A stretch of 64,000 nt of DNA from Vibrio ulleungensis (lineage in GTDB: Bacteria > Pseudomonadota > Gammaproteobacteria > Enterobacterales > Vibrionaceae), in NCBI RefSeq assembly GCF_016900875.1, contig NZ_JAFEUM010000001.1, positions 696,918 to 760,917 of the forward strand. The letters run 5' to 3'. Of this stretch, positions 53,688-63,568 are shown in pieces (within the stretch, counting starts at the first letter, position 1; each line of letters opens with the position of its first letter). The notes under the pieces are model-generated. The model was not told the origin of the DNA, ran no database searches, and saw nothing but the letters and a program-made list of their open reading frames with translations. The translations under genes and the position numbers were made by a program.

Positions 53688-54065
53688 TATTATTTCCTTG
53701 AGTGAAACTGAGCTAAGGCTCGATAAAAAATGAGAGCTGTGTCTCGCTTTGTTGGGAAGGATAGTAAGCGGCTTGTATGAATGAAGTGTTGCTCGAAAAT
53801 GAAGGTTTGATTTCAAACGGTGCAAGCTTGAGCGGTTAGGTAAAGTGCTGAAACCTAATGTGTATTTGGATGTTTGGGTGTAAAAAGATGTTACACCCAT
53901 CCAACGATAATGATACGGATCAACAGTTGGGCGGATTACTAGTTACGACAAATTAAAGTGAGAGAATCATCACAAACCGACCGTCGGTTTGCCAATATTA
54001 TTATTAATGATGAGTGACTTACTAAACGCTCTGTGTCTTGGCATTGAACTAAGGTGTATGAATTA
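53688..54065. other. Divergent region between OmpU-like porin and TetR operon
   Basis: 378 bp without a gene. It holds the TetR palindrome at 53973-53991 and the porin promoter. No small RNA was recognised. Confidence 0.5.
53973..53991 (+). promoter_or_regulatory. TetR-type operator
   Basis: CAAACCGACCGTCGGTTTG, nine-base perfect arms with one central base, 75 bp upstream of the TetR start. The CCGAC/GTCGG core is typical of TetR/AcrR sites, so autoregulation of the operon is likely. Confidence 0.8.
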
Positions 54066-54722
54066 ATGGAAGCAAAAAAACAGCGGTTTCTAGATGCTGC
54101 TCAAGTGTTGTTTCTAAGCAAAGGCTTTGAGAGCACATCAGTCAACGACATCCTCCAATACGTAGGCGCGTCTAAAGGGGCGTTTTATCACTACTTTGCC
54201 TCAAAGCAAGCACTGCTTGACGAATTTACCGATCAATTGACCCAGCAGACTATGGATCAAATGGAGAAGGTGGTGCAAGACTCGTCACTTGATTTTAAAA
54301 GCCGGTGGAGTGCGTTTTTCGAAGCAGGGTATAAATGGAAAATAGAGCATAAAGACCAACTGTTAGAGCTGCATAAAACCATGGACCAAGATGAAAATGT
54401 GCTGCTTAAAAATCGAATAGAAAAAACCATTCAACGCAAGTTTTTACCTTTATTAGCGAGCTTAATACAAGAGGGAAAAGACCTAGACGTATTTAAACTC
54501 GACTCAGCACTGGGATGTGCCCATTTTATTTCCTATGGAATCACAGGCTTTAGTCAACATTTTTCTAGTTTATTGCTTAGCGAAGACGATGTTGAAGTCA
54601 GGCGCGCTGAGTTTGTCGAACTTACCCGTACTTTACAACAGAGCATTGCCAGAGTGTTGGGCAATGACTCACCCGATTACATTACCGTTCAATTTGACGA
54701 ATTTATTGAATGGATCGAATAA
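54066..54722 (+). CDS. TetR/AcrR-family repressor
   Basis: 218 residues from ATG 54066; a GTG at 54054 overlaps the AAGG ribosome site and is rejected. The helix-turn-helix region is FLSKGFESTSVNDILQYVGASKGAFYHYFASKQALL (residues about 15-50). The ligand domain is TetR-like and unassigned. It is first in a six-gene operon with a LolA-like protein and an ABC exporter. It probably senses the exported substrate. Confidence 0.9.
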   Translation: MEAKKQRFLDAAQVLFLSKGFESTSVNDILQYVGASKGAFYHYFASKQALLDEFTDQLTQQTMDQMEKVVQDSSLDFKSRWSAFFEAGYKWKIEHKDQLLELHKTMDQDENVLLKNRIEKTIQRKFLPLLASLIQEGKDLDVFKLDSALGCAHFISYGITGFSQHFSSLLLSEDDVEVRRAEFVELTRTLQQSIARVLGNDSPDYITVQFDEFIEWIE

Positions 54723-54736
54723 GGAATACCTAGAAG

Positions 54737-55504
54737 ATGCGAATTTTTAACCGTAACGGGCTGGCCGCTCTATTAGCCAGTGGACTACTCATAAGCAGCT
54801 CCGTTTTTGCGTCGATGGATGCCAAAGACATCGTTGAACGGTCTGACAAGCAGATGAGAGGCGACTCTAGCTATAGCGAGCTAACCATGAACATTGTGCG
54901 TCCCGATTGGAGCCGCAGCATGAGCATGAAGTCGTGGACCAAGGGAACTGATCTTTCTCTAGTGCTTGTCACTGCGCCAGCAAAAGACAAAGGCAGCGCC
55001 TCACTGAAACGTCAGAATGAAATGTGGAGCTGGATACCGACAATAGAAAAGGTGATCAAAATAGCGCCTTCTATGCTTGGTCAGTCTTGGATGGGTTCGG
55101 ATTTCACCAATAACGACTTAATTAACCAGTCATCGATTGTTGTTGATTACACCCATGAAATGGTTAAAGAAGAAGAATTTGATGGAGACATGAGCTGGGT
55201 TATCGATGCGATCGCAAAACCCGATGCTCCGGTTGTGTGGAGCAAAGTGCGCATGTGGATCTCCCAAGAGACCTACCTACAACGCAAAGTAGAATCTTAT
55301 GACGAGTTTGATGAGTTGGTGAATACGCTCAATACCTACGATATACAGGAAATGGGCGGTCGCCAAATTGCGGTAAGAATGGAAATGATCCCAGCAGATA
55401 AGCCGGGCAATAAAACCGAAATGATTACCCATGCTTCGCAGTTTGATTTTGACATTGGCGATGAGTTTTTCTCTCAGTCACAAATGAAGAACCTACGAGA
55501 CTAA
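54737..55504 (+). CDS. LolA-like periplasmic lipid/lipoprotein carrier
   Basis: 255 residues with signal peptide MRIFNRNGLAALLASGLLISSSVFA. The body is of the outer-membrane lipoprotein-sorting protein (LolA-like, PF17131-type) family: DAKDIVERSDKQMRGDSSYSELTMNIVRPDW, LKRQNEMWSWIPTIEKVIKI and LGQSWMGSDFTNNDL. Such proteins form half-barrels that hold lipids. It lies 14 bp after the TetR gene and before two FtsX-like permeases. It probably carries a hydrophobic substrate between the ABC transporter and the outer-membrane protein of this operon. Confidence 0.8.
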   Translation: MRIFNRNGLAALLASGLLISSSVFASMDAKDIVERSDKQMRGDSSYSELTMNIVRPDWSRSMSMKSWTKGTDLSLVLVTAPAKDKGSASLKRQNEMWSWIPTIEKVIKIAPSMLGQSWMGSDFTNNDLINQSSIVVDYTHEMVKEEEFDGDMSWVIDAIAKPDAPVVWSKVRMWISQETYLQRKVESYDEFDELVNTLNTYDIQEMGGRQIAVRMEMIPADKPGNKTEMITHASQFDFDIGDEFFSQSQMKNLRD

Positions 55505-55523
55505 CCCCTAATAAGGAAACGTT

Positions 55524-56753
55524 ATGCTGATCAAATTGGCTTGGCGAAATTTATGGAGACAGAAGCGCCGCACAATCTTAACGGCGTCGGCGATTGCTTT
55601 GGCGCTCTTCTTATCGTTGTTAATGCGCTCTTTTCAAGAAGGACAGTACACATCAACAATTGAGAATTCGGCGAAGATGAGCACTGGGATGATTCAGATC
55701 CAGCATCCCGACTATAAAGATTCGCTGAGTATCGATGATTTATTACCTTCGACAAGCTCTTTCATCCAAAGCGCTCAATCCATTGACCACATAGAACACT
55801 TGCTTCCGAGATTGGAGAGCTTTTCGTTGGCGGCAGCCGGCGAGCGTTCGAAAGGCGTGATGATGAGCGGTATCCATCCCGACATTGATCCAGAATATAC
55901 GGGGCTCAAAGACCGTTTGGTGAAGGGAGAGTTTATCGAGTTAAGCGATCGCTCAGTATTAATTGGCGCCGGCGTAGCTCGATACTTCGACTTAGATGTG
56001 GGTGATGAAATCGTATTTTATGGTCAAGGTTATCGGGGACAGACGGCTGCAGGCCTATACCCCATTAAGGGCATTGTTGAGTTTGCATTACCCGAAATCA
56101 ATAACACCATGGTTTATTTACCATTGCCTTTGGCGCAGGAGTTGTTAAGCACAGGCGAGCAGGTGAGTGCATGGGTGATTGCACTAGATTCGTTAAAACG
56201 CATCGATGATGTCTCTACTCAACTAAAAGCCGAGTATGAACCAGAACAAACGGTATGGGATTGGACAGAGCTTGCACCTGAGATTGAACAAAGCATTGTA
56301 TTAGACCGAGTGAGTGGTCAGTTTATGATGTATTTGTTGTATGGGATTGTAGGGTTTGGACTGTTTGCTACTTTGGTCATGATGACCCTAGAGCGTCAGC
56401 GCGAATTTGCGGTCATGCTCGCAACAGGGATGCTCAGATCTAAATTGGTGACGTTGATTTGTGTTGAGTCTGCAATGATAGGCTTACTTGGCTCAGCCAT
56501 TGGTATCGCATTAGCCAGTCCGATCATCGTTTACTTCTTTTTTAATCCAATACGACTTGGCGGAGAGACCGCGCAAATGATGTTGGATATGGGGTACGAA
56601 CCTATTATGCCAGTGGCGCTGGATGCAGGCTTATACATCAATCAAGTGTTGATCGTACTAGGGCTGTTGGCAATTTGTATGGTGTATCCCATTGCGCGCC
56701 TTCTCAAACTGAAAGTAGTACAGGGTCTTAAAGGAGGCGCACATGCTCATTAA
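55524..56753 (+). CDS. FtsX/LolE-type ABC permease (first)
   Basis: 409 residues. The topology is MacB/LolC-like: TM1 at about 20-40, a large periplasmic domain (about 45-265), then three TMs (about 272-295, 315-345, 375-395). LERQREFAVMLATGMLRSKLVTLICVESAMIGLLG is the FtsX domain core. The start MLIKLAWRNLWRQKRRTILTASAIALALFLS matches the partner at 56743. It overlaps that gene by 11 bp. Confidence 0.88.
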   Translation: MLIKLAWRNLWRQKRRTILTASAIALALFLSLLMRSFQEGQYTSTIENSAKMSTGMIQIQHPDYKDSLSIDDLLPSTSSFIQSAQSIDHIEHLLPRLESFSLAAAGERSKGVMMSGIHPDIDPEYTGLKDRLVKGEFIELSDRSVLIGAGVARYFDLDVGDEIVFYGQGYRGQTAAGLYPIKGIVEFALPEINNTMVYLPLPLAQELLSTGEQVSAWVIALDSLKRIDDVSTQLKAEYEPEQTVWDWTELAPEIEQSIVLDRVSGQFMMYLLYGIVGFGLFATLVMMTLERQREFAVMLATGMLRSKLVTLICVESAMIGLLGSAIGIALASPIIVYFFFNPIRLGGETAQMMLDMGYEPIMPVALDAGLYINQVLIVLGLLAICMVYPIARLLKLKVVQGLKGGAHAH

Positions 56754-57975
56754 GTTAGCTTGGCGAAACCTATGGCGTAATAAGCTTCGTACCGGCATTG
56801 TGCTTGGCGCGATGATATTTGGTCTTGTGGGTGTGACAGGTACCATGGGTTTCATGACCGGATTTTCACAAAATATGATTGAGAACGCCATTTTATGGCA
56901 AACCAGCCATGCACAGATCCATAACGTGAGTTACCCCGACGATCCTGATGTCACACATACGCTGTCACGCCAAGATGAATTAGAGGCCATGCTCAATGAG
57001 AACAATGGCGTTGTTCATTGGTCTTCACGACACATAGTGAACGGTATGATTTCGTCGGCGCGAAGTGCTCGAGGAATTAAGATTAACGGCATCGTGCCCG
57101 AAAAAGAGCAGCGTATTACGCCCATACATCAAAGTGTTATCGATGGCGAATGGCTAGATGATCAAGGTCGAAACCCCATTTTGGTCTCGAGCAAAACGGC
57201 TGAACGATTAAGCTTACGCGTTGGCTCAAAGATTGTGCTTACTTTTACCGACGTTCATGGAGAAGTCACTGGCGCTGCGTTTCGGGTGAGGGGGCTGTAT
57301 AAAACACCCAATACGACCTTCGACGATGCCAATGTATATGTAAGAAAAGCCGATCTTCAATCATTGAGTGGCGCTGACAGTGACCATGAAATTGCCATGA
57401 TCACTATAGATGCTCAATCGTCGTCAATGATTGTCGATGAGCTAGTGCAAACTCTCAATGCGAAAAGCTTCTCTAAAGAGGTGTTAATACGGGACTGGAC
57501 CGAAATACAGCCGATGCTAAAAACTATGATTGAGAGCATGGCGGTGTTTAATGTGGTCTTTTTATTAATATTTGTCGCAGCAATGGCGTTTGGCATCGTG
57601 AATGTATTATTGATGTCGGTGTTTGAGCGTACCCAAGAGTTTGGCGTTCTAATGGCAGTTGGCATGGATAAAAGTAAGATCCGCCGATTGATCGTATTGG
57701 AATCTGGGCTCATGGGCGGCGTTGGCGCGTTAATTGGAATGGTACTAAGCGTTGGCAGTAATGCTCTTCTACTGAAACATGGACTCGATTTGAGCAGCTT
57801 TTCTGATGGGCTGAGTGCTTTCGGTATGGACCCTGTTGTTTTTCCCAAAATTGGCGTGAACGACTACGTCACTACGTTCACCACAGTAATACTAGTTAGT
57901 TTGCTTGCAGGATTGTATCCAGCGAGACAAATTCTTAAACAGAAGCCGGCGGATGCCATGGCTGAGAAACATTAA
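56743..57975 (+). CDS. FtsX/LolC-type ABC permease (second)
   Basis: 410 residues, paralogous to the preceding permease and of the same topology. MLIKLAWRNLWRNKLRTGIVLGAMIFGL begins it, and FERTQEFGVLMAVGMDKSKIRRLIVLESGLMGG is the FtsX core. It overlaps the first permease, so the two are translationally coupled and probably form a heterodimer, as LolC/LolE do. It is followed after 19 bp by the ATPase gene. Confidence 0.88.
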   Translation: MLIKLAWRNLWRNKLRTGIVLGAMIFGLVGVTGTMGFMTGFSQNMIENAILWQTSHAQIHNVSYPDDPDVTHTLSRQDELEAMLNENNGVVHWSSRHIVNGMISSARSARGIKINGIVPEKEQRITPIHQSVIDGEWLDDQGRNPILVSSKTAERLSLRVGSKIVLTFTDVHGEVTGAAFRVRGLYKTPNTTFDDANVYVRKADLQSLSGADSDHEIAMITIDAQSSSMIVDELVQTLNAKSFSKEVLIRDWTEIQPMLKTMIESMAVFNVVFLLIFVAAMAFGIVNVLLMSVFERTQEFGVLMAVGMDKSKIRRLIVLESGLMGGVGALIGMVLSVGSNALLLKHGLDLSSFSDGLSAFGMDPVVFPKIGVNDYVTTFTTVILVSLLAGLYPARQILKQKPADAMAEKH

Positions 57976-57994
57976 TCATTCGCTGGAGAGAAGT

Positions 57995-58696
57995 ATGAGT
58001 ATTCAAATAAAAGCATTATGCAAAACCTATAATCCCGACAGTGAATTTCCCGTCCACGCTGTGGATAACCTGGACCTTACAATCGAGCAGGGCGAGTTTG
58101 TTGCAGTGATGGGGCCGTCTGGTTCTGGCAAGACAACACTACTCAACATGCTCGGCGGGATAGATACACCGACAAACGGCACCGTGCACATTGATGGTCA
58201 GTCAATGACCGAGCTTAGTGACAAAGAGATCATCGCCTTTCGTCGTGACAATATTGGGTTTATTTTCCAAGACTACAGCCTGCTACCTGTGCTAACGGCG
58301 TTAGAAAACGTGGAATTTGTCATGCAGTTGCAAGGACATACAAGTGAAGAGTGCCGCCAACGCGCCACAAAACTATTGCAGCGCGTCGGGTTGGGAGAGC
58401 AACTACACAAGCGACCGAATCATTTGTCTGGTGGACAGCAGCAGCGCGTCGCCGTAGCACGAGCTCTGGCACCCAGCCCCAAGTTTGTAATGGCGGATGA
58501 ACCGACCGCTAATCTGGATGCTCAAAGTACAGCTGAGCTGTTAGATATAATGTTGCAACTCAATGAGCAAGAGGGCACAACGTTCATCTTCTCCACCCAT
58601 GATCCAAGAGTGATCACCCGTGCACGACGAGTGATTGTGTTCGAGGATGGGCAACTAAAATCAGACAAACAACAACAGCCAGAAATGGCCGAGTAG
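57995..58696 (+). CDS. ABC transporter ATP-binding protein (LolD/MacB type)
   Basis: 233 residues from ATG 57995 (MSIQIKALC) with GGAGAG upstream; the in-frame start at 57905 lies inside the permease gene. Walker A GPSGSGKTTLL, signature LSGGQQQRVAVARAL, Walker B FVMADEPTANLD and switch His STHD are all intact. It powers the adjacent permease pair. The stop is one base before the outer-membrane protein start. Confidence 0.93.
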   Translation: MSIQIKALCKTYNPDSEFPVHAVDNLDLTIEQGEFVAVMGPSGSGKTTLLNMLGGIDTPTNGTVHIDGQSMTELSDKEIIAFRRDNIGFIFQDYSLLPVLTALENVEFVMQLQGHTSEECRQRATKLLQRVGLGEQLHKRPNHLSGGQQQRVAVARALAPSPKFVMADEPTANLDAQSTAELLDIMLQLNEQEGTTFIFSTHDPRVITRARRVIVFEDGQLKSDKQQQPEMAE

Positions 58697-58697
58697 C

Positions 58698-59909
58698 ATG
58701 CGTATGGACAAGGACTTAGTCATTCACCCCCGTAAATCTAAGGCGTGGCTGTACGGCACCATGTTTATCGGTATTGTCTTTAATGCCTATGCGAGTAATG
58801 CGTATGCGAACATTCCGGGTCTTGCGCCAAAATCGCCATGGGATCTGGATGGTTACATCAGTTATGTCGGTGTTGCGCAGCGTTATGACACAATAGGCAC
58901 GGTTGACGATCATCAGTTGCAAAACCGACTTAATTTTGAATACCGATTCGATTCTCCTTGGCGGTTTAACGCCTCTATCCGTAACCGAGTGTTGGTAGGA
59001 GATAGCCTCGATTCTGAGGTGTATCGCAGCGCGGTGACTGAAGATAAGGGGTATTTCAATCTTAGTTATGACTGGCACAATAGTGATGACGCTATTGTCA
59101 CATCGCAGTTTGATCGCTTGTATGTGACCTACCAAGACAACAATATCAAAGGACGCATAGGTCGGTACCGGATTAACTGGGGAATGAATACCATATGGAA
59201 TCCTAATGATCTGTTTAATCCATATTCAATTTACAACGTCGATTATCCTGAGAAACCGGGTGTTGATGCAGCTGAGTTTACCTACAAACTCGGTTTTGCG
59301 AGTGAAGTGAATGCCGTCTATGCACCAAATCAGAATAGTGATCTCGATAGTTATGCTGGGCGCTATCTGTTTAATAGAGACGGTTGGGATGCGCAAATCA
59401 TAGCTGGAAAATCTTATCTTGACCTTACCCTTGGCGCTGGCATTGCTGGCGATATTAAAGGGATAGGTTTAAAAGCTGAAATGTCTTACTTTTCGCCTTA
59501 CGATGAACAGGCCGCTGATAGTCTAGGGATAGAGTTAGACTCGGCATTAGTTGCGAGTGCAGAAGCCACCTACAGCTTTGGTGGCTTACGAAATTGGATG
59601 GGTAATGCCGCCATTCTTTATCTCTCTGATCCTTACCCTCTTGATACTACCTCAACATCCCAGCTGCCCTTAACGGCACGAACGCTCAGTTTTACCCAAT
59701 GGACTGGATACGCCGATATTGGGTTTGATCTTACTGCGTTAAGCCGAGTAACAGCGCAAGCGAGTTACTATGACGACGGCACATACTTTTTAGGGGGCAG
59801 TCTGTCTTATTCCTTGGCCGATAACTGGACACTATCTGGCTTTGTTCAATATTTTGATGGCGTCATCAACAACACCAGCGTCTACGGACAACTTGGTTGG
59901 TACTTTTAA
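58698..59909 (+). CDS. Outer-membrane beta-barrel protein (DUF1302-like)
   Basis: 403 residues with a long signal region ending near ANA-YANIPG (about 38). The body is a beta-barrel: RFDSPWRFNASIRN, GRYRINWGMNTIWNPNDLFNPYS, and a terminal Phe (YGQLGWYF). The WNPNDLFNP motif resembles the DUF1302 group that occurs with hydrophobic-substrate transporters. It is last in the TetR-LolA-ABC operon, so I infer it passes the substrate at the outer membrane. The substrate is unknown. The alternative start ATG 58704 is two codons later. Confidence 0.72.
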   Translation: MRMDKDLVIHPRKSKAWLYGTMFIGIVFNAYASNAYANIPGLAPKSPWDLDGYISYVGVAQRYDTIGTVDDHQLQNRLNFEYRFDSPWRFNASIRNRVLVGDSLDSEVYRSAVTEDKGYFNLSYDWHNSDDAIVTSQFDRLYVTYQDNNIKGRIGRYRINWGMNTIWNPNDLFNPYSIYNVDYPEKPGVDAAEFTYKLGFASEVNAVYAPNQNSDLDSYAGRYLFNRDGWDAQIIAGKSYLDLTLGAGIAGDIKGIGLKAEMSYFSPYDEQAADSLGIELDSALVASAEATYSFGGLRNWMGNAAILYLSDPYPLDTTSTSQLPLTARTLSFTQWTGYADIGFDLTALSRVTAQASYYDDGTYFLGGSLSYSLADNWTLSGFVQYFDGVINNTSVYGQLGWYF

Positions 59910-60027
59910 TTCACTCAAAATGGTCTGCGCAAACAGCCTAAGTGTGCTCTACCGCTCTTAAACAGTATGAAATGTTGTATGCTTGTGTGCAATACGTTAC
60001 ATTACCGGCTGAAATGGAGTTCATAGT

Positions 60028-61047
60028 ATGTTTAAACGCTTAACCTGTCTTGCGGTACTTGTTGCTAGCCATCCACTGCAAGCCGAAGTTATAAAATTCT
60101 TTAATTGGGATGGTTTTATCGCGCCCGACGTTATCGAACAGTTTGAACAGCAATCAGGTCATACTGTATCTCTAAGTCATTTTGACAACGAAATGCAGCG
60201 AGATCAGATCATTATTTCTGGTAGGGGCAGTGCGTTTGACTTAGCCATTGTTGATCATATGTCGGCACAACACATGTTGGCGCAGGGCTATTTGACTGAA
60301 GCTCCTACACTTGCCACTGCAAGAGCACAACTTTTTGAAGCGCCGTTTAACAATTATTGTGGATCAGCTGGTTATCCGTACGCGTGGGGCACACTTGGAA
60401 TTTTGCATCGCCAAAGCGTCACCAAAACACCCATAACATCATGGAAGCAACTGTTTGATATTCCAGTGGAACATCGTAACAGAATGGTATTTTACATGGA
60501 TGAAGTTGATACCGTGGCTGCTGCTCTTTATGCGCTCAATTTAGATCCATTTACGGAAGACAAGACAGAGTTAAAGTTGGCCTTTGATTTGATGATGGGT
60601 GCCAAAGCTGATCGGCTAGGTACTGGGTACTTAGCTAGCGAAGGCATATATAGTTCGTTTCCCAAGGCTTCGTTAGCTCTTGGTTATGCAGGAGATGAGT
60701 TTTATTTAAATCAACATTCATCTTACAGTGATTGGACATACACTATTCCGGATGAAGGGACACTTCTATGGGTAGAGTGCTTAGTCCTTCCCAAAGGACG
60801 AACCCTGAAGCCAGCGACTGTTGAGTTCATACAATATATCAGCCAGCCTGAACAAGCGTCGAAAAACGCGGAGCTAACTGGTTTTGCGACACCAGTTAAA
60901 GAGGCTAAAGAGTTGTCGAGCAAAGAGCACCGTCAAGATACCACTCTTTATCCGTCTGTCGACATTATGCAAAGGAGCACAGCATATAAAACTCTCACCT
61001 TTGACGCACTTCAAGTCCGTTCAAGAATGATAGATATTTTCCACTAA
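60028..61047 (+). CDS. nspS: NspS-like periplasmic polyamine-binding protein
   Basis: 339 residues with signal peptide MFKRLTCLAVLVASHPLQA. The PotD-type fold is shown by FFNWDGFIAPDVIEQFEQQSGH, DNEMQRDQIIISGRGSAFDLAIVDHMSA, YPYAWGTLGILHRQS and YAGDEFYLN. No transporter genes follow; instead a membrane GGDEF-EAL gene starts 62 bp later. This is the arrangement of Vibrio cholerae NspS (norspermidine/spermidine sensor) with MbaA. It probably delivers polyamine occupancy to that protein. Ligand specificity cannot be read. Confidence 0.72.
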   Translation: MFKRLTCLAVLVASHPLQAEVIKFFNWDGFIAPDVIEQFEQQSGHTVSLSHFDNEMQRDQIIISGRGSAFDLAIVDHMSAQHMLAQGYLTEAPTLATARAQLFEAPFNNYCGSAGYPYAWGTLGILHRQSVTKTPITSWKQLFDIPVEHRNRMVFYMDEVDTVAAALYALNLDPFTEDKTELKLAFDLMMGAKADRLGTGYLASEGIYSSFPKASLALGYAGDEFYLNQHSSYSDWTYTIPDEGTLLWVECLVLPKGRTLKPATVEFIQYISQPEQASKNAELTGFATPVKEAKELSSKEHRQDTTLYPSVDIMQRSTAYKTLTFDALQVRSRMIDIFH

Positions 61048-61109
61048 TATGAATTTTTTGAAAACCTAGAATTACCCCCACCGTCAATGAAAGGAAGTAT
61101 TGACTGCAC

Positions 61110-63479
61110 ATGACTTTAATTCAGCGTTTACGTTTAATATTGCTGCCAATCATATTGCTCACATTCAGTATAACTGGGGCACTGGTTTACAAGACTGTTT
61201 TTGATAGACACGTTGATAGCGAGTATCAACGAGTGTCGACATTTCTCGATTTCTTCTATAAAGAGTATCAGCTTGAACTAACGTCTGCGCAGTCTGCATT
61301 AGACTTAGTATTAAGCAGTAACGAGTTAATAGACTTCTTAAATCAAGCGGAAAACTCCTACACCGCGCATATGCTGCACGTAATGCTGAATAACCAATTG
61401 CGACTAGTTCAGCAAAGGTTACCTGGTGTGCGCTCCATTCAAATTGCTGATTACATGAACAACATTGTTATATCGGCGGGTGATGAAGACCCATTTAAGG
61501 ACCCGAGCTGGCCTAATTTTCCTAAAAAAATACTCGATCGCCACGTAGGCAGTGGTGGGAGTTATACACTGCCCATCGAGCAACATATCCTTTATTCAGA
61601 GCAGGGTGGGGAGTTGTCGTTAGGTGTCATTCGACGATTTTCATCCGAACTGATACTACAAGACAAAATCTCAAAAAATAGTAGCACATATAAAGCGATT
61701 TACGATGCTAAAGCGGTGTCGTATCAGCATTTGGTTGAAGCGCTGAGTCAAGATTTTAAACACGGATTTGCGCTTACGATAAAGCCCAACTTTCAAGGTA
61801 GTGACACTGTCGTACATACCTTTGGTGCATTTGAGGTGGGCGATGATCTATTTGTACGTAAAGTTAACGACTGGTTTACGATTGAACTGACCATTGATGA
61901 AAACAACATGATAACGGCCTTGTCGACCCTTCGATGGCAATTATTGGTCGTCATTTTGAGTCTCACAATAAGCTGCTACATTGCTATTTGGTTTGGCATT
62001 CGTCGTCAGGTTATTACGCCTATAAGGCAGTTGGTGAATTCACTTCAAACTACACATAATGTACCCCAAATCGAGAAACTGTCGGGCAATAGTGAGGTCG
62101 CTAGGCTGAATAATGCGTATGTCGATTTGGTCGATCGAGTGCAATACATTTCAAACTCAGATCGCCTTACCGAATTGGGAAATCGTCAAAGTTTTGATCT
62201 CTGTTTGGAAGAAGAGATTACGCGCGCAAACGCAGGCCAAACTGTCGTTGCGGTCTTGCACATTGACCTAGACAACTTTAAAAAAGTGAACGACCACTTT
62301 GGTCATCAGCTCGGTGATGAACTATTAACCGATTTCTCGACGCGGTTGCTCGAGTTTCTTGATAGCAAAGACGCAATAGTTACCGTAAGTCAACGTCGAA
62401 AGGTTGATTACATTGCCAGATTAGCCGGTGATGAGTTTGGAGTGATTTTCAATAATGTTGCGGACAGCGATTCAGCTGAAACCATTGCGTTGGAAATTAA
62501 TCAGTACTTTAGCTCAGGTTTTAACCTTCAGGGGAAACTGCTTGATGTGCAAGTGAGTATTGGTGTCGCTATTTATCCAGAGGTTGCGAAAAGTCAGGCT
62601 GAGTTGGTGCTTTATAGCGATGAAGCAAAGCATCAAGCCAAGCATCGGGGCAAAAATCAAGTTCAGGTATTTACCAAGGAAATCGCTGATAACCTAGAGT
62701 TGCGAAAGTTTATCGAATCGGTATTGGTCAAGAGCTACCATGGTGATAAGTTTGAGTTGGCATTTCAACCATTGTTTAACAGCAAAACCATGGAAATTGT
62801 GTGCTATGAAGTTCTATTACGTTGCCCAATGCTTGCTGTTCACGGTATCGGGCCAGATAAGTTTATTCCAATCGCAGAAGCCACAGGGTTAATTAGATTG
62901 ATTGATTTATGGGTGATTGAAAATGCGTTTAAAGCACATAATCGACTTGTAGAGCAGGGTTACAAAGGTAAAGCGGCGATAAACATTTCAGCGTTAGAGC
63001 TTAACAACCCTAACTTCCCACAAGAGCTAGAAAGGTTACTTACTCAGTATCAAATCAACCCTCATACTATCGAACTAGAAATTACTGAAACCAGTTTGAT
63101 CGACAGCGGTGAAAAAACAGAAAGAATACTCTGGTCGATCAAAAGGACAGGTGTCAATCTTGCTTTGGATGACTTTGGTACTGGCTTTACTGGCCTTTCA
63201 CAGTTAGCAAAGTACCCAATAGATACGCTAAAAATTGATCGTTCTTTTGTCTCTAATCTCACTACAGATAACGATAACCAGCAGACGATGTTTAATGTGA
63301 TAGTACAACTAGCGACCATTTATGGTTTGGATACTGTGGCAGAAGGTGTTGAAACTGAACAAGAATGTGAAGCAACAAGAGCTAAATGTACGTATCTACA
63401 AGGCTACTATTTGTCAAAACCAGTAGGGTTTGATGAACTTGTTGAAAAAATCGAGGACTCTGTCGCGGAAACAACTTAA
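61110..63479 (+). CDS. mbaA: MbaA-like membrane GGDEF-EAL protein
   Basis: 789 residues, very close in length to MbaA (about 790). TM1 is at about 9-27, a periplasmic domain at 30-280, TM2 at about 284-306, a GGDEF domain with the variant AGDEF (439-443, first Gly replaced by Ala), and an EAL domain with the EVL variant (Glu567) and intact DDFGTGFTGL and EITETS motifs. The EVL and the altered GGDEF are features of the V. cholerae NspS-MbaA pathway. Phosphodiesterase activity is expected, with cyclase activity possibly modulated. It is downstream of the NspS-like gene. Confidence 0.82.
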   Translation: MTLIQRLRLILLPIILLTFSITGALVYKTVFDRHVDSEYQRVSTFLDFFYKEYQLELTSAQSALDLVLSSNELIDFLNQAENSYTAHMLHVMLNNQLRLVQQRLPGVRSIQIADYMNNIVISAGDEDPFKDPSWPNFPKKILDRHVGSGGSYTLPIEQHILYSEQGGELSLGVIRRFSSELILQDKISKNSSTYKAIYDAKAVSYQHLVEALSQDFKHGFALTIKPNFQGSDTVVHTFGAFEVGDDLFVRKVNDWFTIELTIDENNMITALSTLRWQLLVVILSLTISCYIAIWFGIRRQVITPIRQLVNSLQTTHNVPQIEKLSGNSEVARLNNAYVDLVDRVQYISNSDRLTELGNRQSFDLCLEEEITRANAGQTVVAVLHIDLDNFKKVNDHFGHQLGDELLTDFSTRLLEFLDSKDAIVTVSQRRKVDYIARLAGDEFGVIFNNVADSDSAETIALEINQYFSSGFNLQGKLLDVQVSIGVAIYPEVAKSQAELVLYSDEAKHQAKHRGKNQVQVFTKEIADNLELRKFIESVLVKSYHGDKFELAFQPLFNSKTMEIVCYEVLLRCPMLAVHGIGPDKFIPIAEATGLIRLIDLWVIENAFKAHNRLVEQGYKGKAAINISALELNNPNFPQELERLLTQYQINPHTIELEITETSLIDSGEKTERILWSIKRTGVNLALDDFGTGFTGLSQLAKYPIDTLKIDRSFVSNLTTDNDNQQTMFNVIVQLATIYGLDTVAEGVETEQECEATRAKCTYLQGYYLSKPVGFDELVEKIEDSVAETT

Positions 63480-63568
63480 GAGTTTGCTAATAATGCATAT
63501 CCTAATATTGTTAAGCAGGTAACTATACCGTACAATGTGCGAAAGCGTAATGTAATGGAAAAGTACTA

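Noticed and set aside
53688..53900. 71-residue extension of the OmpU-like porin
   Set aside because: The signal peptide MKKVLLAVAIT starts at 53687, and the upstream part has no porin character.
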